Below are positions 40,501-52,500 of a DNA stretch of 64,000 nt, piece after piece. Made by a program: the position numbers and the translations under genes. Source of the stretch: Nectonema munidae (lineage: Eukaryota > Nematomorpha > Nectonematoida > Nectonematidae); assembly GCA_030549495.1 (NCBI GenBank), contig JAUIRK010000751.1:1-64000 (forward strand), written 5' to 3'. The notes beneath the pieces were generated by a model, which was given only the letters and a program-made list of their open reading frames with translations, did not search any database and was not told where the DNA came from. Within the stretch, counting starts at the first letter, position 1. Every line of letters begins with the position of its first letter.

Positions 40501-43500
40501 AAAAAGATCGAAAATTTGAAGTAAATAATAAATATTTTATTTTACTTTGAAAAGTCGCGTAATTTAATTTAATATACTGTTTTGTGTATTTTCCTTTCAT
40601 TCACTAATATGAAATTCACCGACTTCGCCATATCAATCATTTGATATTTATAGAGACACTTCATACTAGGGTAACAAATGATTCTCATTAGAACTGTTAA
40701 TATAATCATTCTTTTCATAGATTTTATCTTTGAAAGTAATTTCTCTTGTCTCATTAGAAAATTCTTGTTCACTTCTTTGCACTTTGTTTCAAAATAGCGG
40801 CATAGTTTTACTGCCTCTTTTGTTTGATAATATTTTAGAACTTCCTATAAAACACAAAGTGACTTCTGTTCTCTCTATTCACATGCGCTAATAAAGCCTA
40901 TGGATAGGTAATCGTCACAATATTTTCGGTAAAATTTCAAACTGTGTTTCATGTGATTTCAATTTACTTTCACCTTCGTTATCATTTTTGTGTTTGTACT
41001 TGCGTTTCATAATCACTGCTTCATTGTTATATGTAAAATTAAATAAATGCTCCTTTTTAATGCGATTCAACTTAAAAAATTCAACCAAAACATAAAAAAA
41101 CAAAGCAAACAATAAGTGAGCGATTTATTAGAGGAAAGTGTTTGAATGAATAATTACAAGTTTTTACAACTTGCTCAAATTAAAAACTAGGAAGAGTAAT
41201 TAAATTTCAAAAAAAAAGAGATAAAAAGGAAGGAAGTAACGTGTTAATAATAATCGTATTCAAAAAACACTCAGATAAAAATAAAGAAAAAAATTGGCTT
41301 CGCAAAAAAATTTAATTTTTATTATTTTTGTAATATATATTCTAAAATATTTGCCAAATTTTTTAAGGGAAATTTTAGCTACCTCACCCATTGCATCATT
41401 CATTTTTGTCTGTCTGAAACGCATCGTAAAGTCATTGAATATAATGCTATATTCTCACAAATAGACGAATCTGATCATACCAATCCCTCTTCTAACAGAA
41501 AATCAGAGGAAATAAGTCAGGTAAAGTGAACAATCTGTCACGTAAATGATTCTTATCTGCAAGATAATATGCCACTCTGATGAAAGACACATCTCTAACA
41601 TGTCAAGAACTTTGGAGACCATTGTTAGAAATAAAAATTTTGATGCTTCAAGTTATATTCTTTACAAAGTGTTTTCAGGGTTTCCTACAAAAGGTATCTA
41701 TTAAAAATGGAGTGTATGTGTGTTAGAAAGAATAAAAGTAAAATTTGAGAAATATATATTCATTTTTCTTCACAAAAATAAGACTTGGGTATTTTATCGA
41801 ATATTACACTGAGAACCATTCTTATGGTTTAATAAAAAATAAATAAAATCATACTTCCGATCTGACAAGGAGGTCTTTCATGATGAAATTATCATAGATG
41901 ATTTTTGCGGCCACTTTTCGTTCTTCTTTAGAATCCAATTCATCATATTTTTTAATCTAAAAAAAGTATATGAAGCAATAAACTCTGTATAAAAAAAAGC
42001 ATATGATAGGGTTTAAGAAAAAATTTCAGGTGCGCAACCATTTTTGGTTCAGAAATATTTTGGAGAAGCAAGAGCATATTTATTCCAAATTGAGCGCAAA
42101 CTCATTGCGAAACTCAAGAGTTGGCCTAATTTTTATCTTCTGGGGATGAAATCGAATGTTGTTAACCCTTAATTTGGTCTTACAAATTAGGCTATCCTAC
42201 TTTTTTCTTGTCTATACTTTGCGTTATAATCGAGGCAATTTATTTTTCAAATGACATTATTTTCACTTTATACTAAGAAATTAAGATTTTTGTAGAAATC
42301 TTCAATGTCAATTTGTAGAATTTACAAAAAGTTCAATTCAATAAAAAATACATTGCAGATTCAAATCTAAATTAAAATTATTTGTAAAAGCTATTTTTTA
42401 CTCGTTTCAAATTTTACATTATGAAAAACCTTTGTCTTTGCTATGACTCTATATATAGAATACTTTGGACTTCATTAACATATGAAACACCAAGAAAATT
42501 TTTTTGGTTCTAGAGTATAATTGACATTATTGACTTTTGTTCGCCCTAGTTGAAACTCCATTATAAAATTGAAATTCTATAGCGCTTCAAACAATTCTTC
42601 TATTAACACCTCTATGAAAGGAGCCTGTATAGCTTCTTTGTACGAAAGTGTTTCACTCATTTCTTTGTTTCAATATTATTTTATTATACAGACAAAGAAC
42701 ATTTGTTCTTTTAACCCTCAAACGTTACTGTGTGTACATTTTGTACACATTGGTATTTCAACTATGAGCCTCTAGGCATAAAAAATTAGACACAACTATT
42801 GAGTATCATGTGACTCAGTATTATCAATGCAACTAAATCAGCATCATGAAATTGATCGTCTTGTCCCAATTCATAGTGCGTGAATAACACTTTCACTTAA
42901 ATGGTAAACATGTGTACATTTTGTACACACGACCTTTTATCTTTCTCTCTTACTTCAAGCTCATTTTTCCACTGCACTATGTATTTATTATGCAGTGATG
43001 CATTTAGTCTATCTTATTCACAGATGTTTTTGACAAATTGATGTGAATGTAATATAATTTTTCATTTTTGAACACAGTTCTTTGCTCCATATTTGTTGAT
43101 TACTTCTGCATCCTTGCTTGCTTTTTATAAGTTAATTTTACATTGTAATTGTTAAAAATTTAACGCTATAAACATGTCAAAAAAAGAAATTCTTTCAAAA
43201 ACGCCTCTATATTGATTTCCTTGAACTCTGAAAATTTTAGAAAGTGAGGATGATTTTGAATCTCTTAAAAGTTTGTCTGAGAAAGATGAATACAAGTTGA
43301 TTGAAATAGAGACCACAACACCAATGGAAGAAGATGAATCTCCAAATGAAAATTGTGTTGATGAAGATGAAGGAACTCTTCAAGTTTTTCATGAGCATAA
43401 TGAATCTTCTAAGGATGATGATGATGATGAAATTTATGAAAATCAAAATAGTAACATTGAGCTCTTTGAAAATAATTTCTTGAATAGTGAAAAATATGAT

Positions 43501-46500
43501 AAAGATTTAAAGGCTGGCAGTGCTTGTTGGAGCTTAAACTCAATTCCCAATGCTCTTCGAAAAAGAAATATTTTGACTCAAACTCCAACAAATTTATTTG
43601 CTGTAAACAAAGAAATTGCTGCTTTCTTATTATTTTACAGTGAGGAGATGTTCCTACATATTCTCAGATATACAAATCGTAAAGCTCATGATATACGGTA
43701 TAACTATATGGAAAACTCATAAGAGACAACTTTCCATTTTATATGTCCAACTTCAGTGAAGCTGAGATCAAAGCCTGTTACGCTGTTATAATAAGAGCGG
43801 GCGTTGACAGAGACAATGTATCAAACTTACAAGAACTATGGTGCTCAAAAGATGCAAGACCTTTTTACAAGGCAACAATAAGTGCTGTAAGAGTAAAGTT
43901 TTTCCTCAGATGCTTGCGTTTTGATAACTTTCGTAGTAGAGACGAAAGAAGAAAAAGTGATAAAATGGCAGCGATTCGAGAAGTCTGGGAAATGTTCATG
44001 AAAAATTTGAAGAAGTTGTACTTTTATAACTGTTGACGAACAACTCGTCGGATTCCGAGGTAAAGTTCCCGGAAAAACATATGCCGTCCAAACCAAGAAA
44101 ATACGGCCTAAAATTTTTTTGGGCATCTGAAGCTTCAACAGGTTTTGCTTTGAATGGATATGTTTACACTGGTGCAGATGAGCAGCTCAGCTTGAAGTTC
44201 AACGACAAATTTTCATGTAACGTTGTGATGTATTTGATGCAACCTTTTTTCAACACTGTCAGGGAAGTTATTACGGATAGATATTTCACTTCATATCAAC
44301 TGGCAAAAAAACTTGCTGAAAAAAATCTATCTTTGTTAGGAACAGTGAAGTCATCAAGAAGAGAAGTTCCAAAAGTGTTGAAAAATTCGAAAAATCGTAA
44401 AGTGTTTTCAACATTGTCAGTCTATGATCATGCAGAAAAAGTATGTCTATTTTCCTACATTCCAAAGAAAAAAAGATCTGTACTGATGATTAGCTCTTCA
44501 CACAATAAAGTTTGCATATCTTCAAGAGAAGACAAAAAACCAGATATAATATTGAAATATAACCAAAATAAAGGTGGCGTAGATTTGATGGATTCGATCA
44601 TCGAAGAATTTACATCAAGAAGAAAAACTTCAAGATTTAGTAGTATTTCTTGTGAGTATTTTAAAGTATTCTTGTGAACTACAATATTATTGATGTTTGC
44701 TGGCACAACGCCTATATCATTATGAAAAAAAATGGATACACTTTATTACGGAAACAATTTTTGAGAAATCTTTCATTTCAATTGGGTGAGTCGTATGCTA
44801 GACTTCAAAAAGCATCCATATCTGCTGAAGTGCGTTTAGCTGGTCAAGTTGTTGGATATTCGGCAACAAACCAAAGTGAATATCAAGTTGGATGCGAACA
44901 AAGTTGTTCAAGTAGAGCAAGACGGTGTTTTGAATGTAAAAAGTGAAGCCGTTCAGTTTGCTGTAAATGCAAACTCCCAATTTGTCCAAAACACAGGAGG
45001 CAAATTTAAAGAAGTTTTTGCTCAAACTGTGATAAATTTGTGAATTTTCTTTGAAAATACTTTAACTTTTTTAAATAAACTTATTTTTTGAAGAAATTTA
45101 CTTTATTCTTTAAAATAAGTAATATGTGTACATTTTATACACATTTTTACCATTGCGTTGCAGTTTTTTACTATACTATTGAGGGAAAAAAGAATTCAGA
45201 TTTTAAATTTTAATTTTATTGATTTATTTGAAGTATATTTTAATTTTGTTAACCCATTAAGTCCCAATGTTCCCATTTGGGTCATAAGTAATTTCATCTT
45301 CGTCTGCTTTTTTCAATGACTTTGAATATAAATCGTCTGCGTTTTTTTAGATATCGTCTGATTTCTATGGTACTTAATGTGTTAACCCGTTAACGCCCAT
45401 GTCGACTATAGTCGACTTTACAAAAATAAAATCGTCTGCGTTTATCAAAGCTCTTTAATACAAATCTTCTGCTTTACATTAGATATCGTCTGATTATTCT
45501 GGTCGTTAACGGTTTAAAATAAGTTTGATTTGAATTAAATTTTTTAAAGATAAAATATGATATATTATATAAGAAATAAAAATAGTTGGTGTGCGTAGTT
45601 ATATTCTCTGTATTTTAAATTAAAATACTTTGGAAAAAATGTTTATCATTTAAAACCTGAGTCAATCATTTCTTTATGAAACATATATAGTTTTCAATAC
45701 CCGATTTCCAAGGCACTATGAACCGGTTATCGACCAGTCGACATATGTCGACTTTACAAACATTTAAATCGTCTGCGTTTATTAATGATTTTTAATACAA
45801 ATCTTCTGCTTTATACTAGATATCGTCTGATTATTCTGGTCGTTAACGGGTTAACCCTTTGGGGACCAACATTTCGAAGAGGATTCGTCTGCTTTCTTTT
45901 TCAATGGAATTTTATATATTCAAAGCAGACGCTTTTCATTTCTTGGGTCACTAGTGACCCACTGGTCCTCAAAGTGTTAAAACAAAAATAAAAGATACTA
46001 AAATTGTTACATAAGGAAAAATAATATAGAACTTTGTCAAGTGTAAAGATGTCCTTACTTCTTCATAAAAGTCAATATATGAGAGTGCTTCAGTGCAGGA
46101 ACTTTTACAAAATTTTTTAAAAAGTAGATAACCTTAAAAAAAACAAAAATATATAAATTAACCTCATCTGCGATAAAACTTTGACATAGAAATATAAAAT
46201 TAATATGATAAAAATATTAGAGTTAAGCAATATATAACAAAGAGGCTTTTTTGAATTGGGTATTGAAACACTGGTCTACTTAGCGCAAGTGGCGTACAGG
46301 CGAATGTTTATTCTACCGCTCTTAAAAAGTTCTAATAGCATTTCAAAACGAAAACTGAATAGTACAGGTATGGAAAATAGAATGGCAAACTATATAACGA
46401 TCATTATAAAAGTTATAATTATTATTAATATTTGAATGCTTAATCATGTTCCTTATTTATGTTTATGATTGTTATTTAAATTTAGTTTTACATTTAATTT

Positions 46501-49500
46501 ATGTTATTTCTAAGCGGTTATCTGGCCTTTAATAATCCATCAAACTAATATATGATCTTGATTTTTTAGAACCTTTTTTCATTCTATGTATTTTATAAAA
46601 AGAACCCCCATCATGCTACCCCACTGCATAGACTTGAAGAATAACTTTATATATTACGTGTGCACATCAAGGGATAAGGAGATAAGTAACGTAGCCAGAA
46701 ATTTATATTTGGAGGGGCCAAATAGGGCACTAATAACCATGCTTACCTACTGGCTTTGTCTAAAATTAAAGTATCAAATGCTGCTTATAACAACTTTTTT
46801 TTTGTGTTTATAAGCTCCTTTCTCTACTTGTGTCCTATTTCTTTGTTAAGGTTTTAGATTTTATCATGGTTAATATTTCTTATCTTCGTTTCTGATAGCA
46901 AAGATAAATTTTTTATTGTAAATTTGCTTTCTTATTACAGGGAGAAGGCCCATCTTAACAAAGTTAACAATTTGATCGTTACCGTCAATGATATCAATAA
47001 TTTTTCCTTATTTTGATTTTATTTGCTTTATATTGTTAGTATAAGCCCATTGTCAAAAATTAATTCATTATTTCAATTTTTTGATGGTGGGGCCCGGCCC
47101 CAAGTTCCCCATAGATGGCTACGTGGCTGAAGGAGATAACAGAAGGTTTATAAATAAACGTATTTTTTTGGAAACTATAGGAAGTAAAATTGACATTTTT
47201 AACAAGATTTTTAAAAAGGTATATATTTATTAAGCAATTCAATACAAATGCAGTAAATAATATAAAAAAAATTTTAATCCTGTATGTAAGATAGTGCTGT
47301 ATTTTTTTATAGAATTTTGTGGTAAATCAATGAAAAAAATAAGTTCGCTGTTGATATCTCCACGTTTGAAACGCGTGATATAATATTTGCATGTAATACG
47401 AGGAAGAGTTTGTAGAATTTTTATAAATTCAGGTATAACACAGCTTGGGTCTACGTTTCTCCATATATCTATCCCTTAGCTCTCGATAAAGGTGACCTTG
47501 CTACAAACCATTCAAGAAGGCTGAAGTTCGAGAATTTATGATGCCATTTAACATACCTAAGGTGTTGTTGAAGAACCCGCGTAGCTTCCTAATTAGAAAT
47601 TGATAAATATATTTCAATATGATACATACAACGAGTGGGGTAGCCAGGACCGGACTTGTGGTTCAGTGCCCTTTCATTTACGCTCATTTTTTATTTTTCG
47701 ATAGGCAATTGCATAAAGCAGAAATTACAAATACGATGTGGAGTTGGGGTGTCAAACATCAAGACGCAATCCGCCGGCTAAGAATTACATTGCCGCCTCG
47801 GAGTATTTTATACTCAATGATTTAAAACTTGAGCTTTCTATTTTTAGTCGTTGCATGAGAATTACCATCAAATTTTTAGCTGAAAATCATCGACTTACAA
47901 TGTGATTCTATGATGAAAAACAACTTTTTTTACAACGCAATTGATTGATTTTATAAGTATCTTATTTCTAAATTTGTAAAAACAACTTCATTGTTTTCGA
48001 AAATTCAAGGTTCAGCAACGAATATCAATAAGTCAAAGAACAGAACAAGACTGACAAATGATCAGATAAATGCCATTTTGTCAGTTTCTGATGATACGAA
48101 TTAACCCCTGCTGTTGAATGCTCATTGACTTATAAACCACAACAGGTGTAATAATCTTGAAAAGGAAATACACGCAATAGAGATTCGTATTGAACCTTGC
48201 TATCAACTAGAAGTCAGCTAATAAGATGCGTGAAGCTGTTGCCATAGTTGATTTCAGTGTCATCTACTTTTTTATACGACATCTACGGGATAATGTTTTA
48301 GTATGACTTTTTACAAACAACTCTTCAATCCTTCTTGAAATGTGTTACTAGATTATTCGTGCCATATTATTAGCAAAGAGCTCTGTGACTACACGACCTG
48401 GTACTTTTTCTAAGCACGAAGTCGACAAGACTGAATAACGCTAAGCTCACATTTATCAGAATCTTTCGTTCGTGAAGTAAAGCTCATCAGAATGGGTAAT
48501 ATCTAAGCGAACGCTATGATGAAGACTATTAAAACAAGTTTTTCTGTTATTAGATTGTTTTTGGCACTGCCATTTCGGTGCTAAACAGTATTGGGCATTA
48601 GATGTTTTAGCTTTTGAAAATTTAACATTATTGTTATGATTTTCACTATCTTAAAAAATCATTTCGATTTAGAAAAGAAATACTGGTTCGTAAGAAACCA
48701 GACCTAACTGAATTTAATCATTTGAAGTTTTTTGATTACTTATATATAAAAAACAATATAGATAAAAACATTCGATTTCATATAAAAAACATTATAACAG
48801 AGGAAGTGTGTTTTTTGCAAGAAAAAAGTTTTAAAGATGAAGTGCAACGGTGGACTTCTTCACATGCGAATCTCATTATATTTTTTCTCTTCTCCAGCTA
48901 TGGCTACATAATTCATCCAGCCCGTTTGCATTTTCAGCTTTCATTAACTCTACTATACAATTTGTTTTTAAAATTTTTTTAGGCCGTATTTCACATTTTG
49001 TGTAGTTTTTTCAATAAATAAAACAAGACTGGGTTCTTTTTGGAATTCTGAGCATCCCCAACATTTATAATATTCTTCCCTGGGATGCAATACCAACAAC
49101 TAATAAAATGTTATGAAAAAGGGCATCAAACGAAATCGTCATTTCTTATGAGTCCTCGAAAAACAACTAAATATATACCATCAATTTTTTAGCCTTTAAA
49201 ACTATAATTAGGGAGTAAAAGAGCGTCATATATTATGATCATAACTATATCAAAGAATATTTGAAGTGTTAGTGGGAAAAAAACGAAATGAATAATAGTA
49301 TTAGCAAAAATTTTATTTTTAAATCGTTGGTATATGGCAATTTTAAATCGTTAGGTTAAATTGCGGTAATTTTTAAGATTAAATCAAAAATCATCTGATT
49401 ATTTCTTGAAATATGGCATGGAAAGTTATCTGATTAAAATCAATAGAGTTTAGACACTATCATTAAATTATTTAGACATCGACGGAGCCTAAAATTTGTG

Positions 49501-52500
49501 GCTGTGTCATTTTAATAATGATATGCTATAAATACTTTATTCATATAAATTAGTAATATTGTTAGGAAAAGCTAAATTAAGAAGACTTCAAACTGTAAGA
49601 TTTGAATTTTTAGAATTTTCTAGAGCCTAACACAATCACTTGTGTTCATTGATAAGAACAATCTTAACGAAATGTATTGTGAAGATTTGTTTTTAAAATA
49701 GTTCCTAAATTGAATAATTAACACAAATAAGTAAAAAAAATTCTCCTTAATACATTCATCTTAAAATTGAAGAGGAATTATAATCCATTGAAATGGTATT
49801 TGGAAAAATTACTACGAAAACGGTGACATCTAGGTTTCCACCCATTTAGGCTAGTATATACAAATTATAAGACACATTTATCAGCTTATCACTTCAGGAG
49901 CTTCAGGAGGTAAAACAAATTCCAGAGGCCGCTTGACCCCCTATCAATAGACCTAGTTATACTATCATTTAAAAACGTAGGGGACTTTATGGCCATCATG
50001 TTTTTAACATGTCATCTTTCGGGGCTATTGCATGAAATTACGAAACTCTGCATTCGAATATAAATTGTTTATTGACTAAAACTGCTGTTTGCCTTATTCT
50101 AAAAGTGCATCAGCGCAATGATGAATTTGTAAAAAAAAAAGTATTCGTTTAGTTTTTGTTAAATAATTGCAGTAAACATATACAAAATTATTCTTTATAA
50201 AGGCAAAGGTAGGGTGGGATGTTTTCATCAAGAAGGCACAATTGCGCAGCTCGTATCGAACTATGAGGAAAGAAGGCTTGATGCGGGATCGAACCCAACA
50301 CCTTGAGTTATCGAAGCCCACTATCTAACCAACCTTACTCACGCCCACACATATCTATTGTTTGTATTGTAATCAAAATAAAACAAACTGAAGATCTAAA
50401 AGTAAAATACAGTGTTGCCAGATCTACGGATTTTTTTTTCTTTTATCGAAAAGAGAGCTTATAAGTAATAATACATTTTTTACTAAACTTTTTTTATTAA
50501 AAATTCTAGACTTTCCGTTGCCAGGCAGTAAGCTGTCACTATTGTTCAAGTAAAAAACCAAAAATGGCTTAATTCTCTTTGCTAGCATTTTTATTCATAT
50601 TTTTTAATTTACTTTGAACATTTTTCTAGGAATAAAATAAATTATAAACGTTGTTTAAACGGTAGTCGTATACAATACAGTGTTTAGTTTTAAAAGTGAG
50701 TGAGAGAAAAAGTTAAGCTGGCTGAAAAGAGGTGGATCAGAAGGTACAGCCTTTTGTAAATTATGCTCTAAAAAGCTATTGGTTGGTAAGCGTGGAATTA
50801 AAGACCTCGAAAAACATGCTAAAACTACAATCCACGTTAAAAACGAAAAAACTGTAAGGGAAACAGAAAAAAAGCTTTCAAGTCTTTTACTAAAGAAAAA
50901 TGTCAATATCCAGTCAACAAATTGGAGGTTATTTTTTGCAATTGGATGATGGAGCACAACTTATCTTTTTTTCTCCCTGATCATTTTTCCGAACTTTAAC
51001 AGAAATTGTGCTCTGATTCAAAAATTGCAAAAAATTCAATGCAAACGAACTAAAGCAACATGTATTATTAAGTCTGCGATGGCTCCCTACCTTGAAAATC
51101 AAAGCATAAACTTCATGAAAAGCAATTATTATAGTCTAATGATGGATGAGAGCACAGATAGAGGAGATCGTAAGCATGCAGCAATTGCACTATTGCCTGA
51201 AATGCAGATCACACTCAAGTCGTTTTTAGCCAGATTTGTGAGACCCGAGGAAATTTCTTCGAAAAAGATCCAACGACCGTTTGTATTGATATGGAATTTC
51301 AGTTACCTGATGAGGCTATTTTTATAGGTTATCAAACGCCTGCTTTTTTAAAGGATAATGAGGATGAGATTGACAGATATGAACTGAAAGAATTCATGAG
51401 GTTATTTTGTCTTTTTTCATCTTACGCCTTTGAAAATGTTCTCAAAATAATATTTTTGTTAGTAATATAAGAAATCATTATGTTCGAGCTGTTAATCGAT
51501 TCAAAGCAAAGCTACCCTTTGGAGATCCCATTTTAGCCCATCTTCGTATTTTGGATCCAAATGAAATAACTAAAATTAAGGCTTTATTAGGCATTTTTTA
51601 ACATCATTTAGTTAACATCAAATTATGAAATTTATATTTTTAGTTAATGCTTTAGTAGAAAGGTTTCCGCACATTGTCCCTCTGGATAGATTGACGAGTT
51701 TTTAGATTATCAATTTATGAAAATCCCCCCTGATTTGGAAAATTGTGAGGTTGACGCTTTTTGGGGAAAACTTTGCAAATTAGAAACTTTAGAAAGAAAA
51801 AATAAGATTCACATTACTTTGTGAACTAATGATAGCATTGTTAGTTTTACCTCATTCAAATGCAGACTGTGAGCGTCTTTTCAGGTATAGCTTTGAGTAA
51901 TTTCTTTTTCTTTTGAATAAATAATGTTTTTCTCTTCTTTAGCATGATCAACAATATTAAAACAAATAAAAGAAATCAGCTTGATCTTTCAACAATATCA
52001 GGGCTTCTGGATGAACCATCACACAATTAAATATTTAAAAGTTGATTATTATTTAAATAGTTTTTTAAGTTTTTTTCAAATAAATTATTTTCAATCAAAA
52101 ATAGTATGGAAGAACCGACGTTCATTAAAAATTTGAATCTACGAATTTTTAGGAGGTTTTACGGATTTTTGATAAATTTTGCCTGGCAACACTGAAAATA
52201 TATATCAAAAAATATAGAACGGAATTCGATATGCAATCTTATTTTAAGGGTAATCATCTATTTACAGCATTACTGATAATATCTGATAATGTCAACCAAT
52301 CATCCGTCCGATATAATGATTATCTATTAACCATCATAAGCCAACAATCACTAAAATCATGATTAAAATCATTGGAATTTATCTCTTTATTCCAAAGATA
52401 TTAAAAGTTAGGAGAAAAGGATAAACATTTTTGCAAGATTAGAAAAGCTGAGCGCTAGCGATCAATACAACAACAAGCCACCACCACCACCACCACCACT

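Larger units (their letters stand above)
42715..45185 (+). mobile_element. piggyBac transposon with subterminal palindromes
   Basis: The left end is TTAA (42711-42714) then CCCTCAAACGTTAC; the right end is ACTATACTATTGAGGG, so the CCCTCAA ends are inverted. TTAA is kept on the left, but the right flank reads AAAA, so the right target copy is mutated. The palindrome TGTGTACATTTTGTACACA occurs at 42731-42749 and 42911-42929, and as TGTGTACATTTTATACACA at 45125-45143. It is 2471 bp and carries a broken transposase with all catalytic blocks recognisable. Confidence 0.88.

Noticed and set aside
48722-48982. 86-codon plus-strand frame as a small gene
   Set aside because: AT-rich, Phe/Ile/Leu-heavy translation without motif, splice or repeat support.
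50285-50348. Functional tRNA gene
   Set aside because: The B box is good but acceptor-stem pairing and a proper anticodon arm are not apparent, and a SINE-like body follows.
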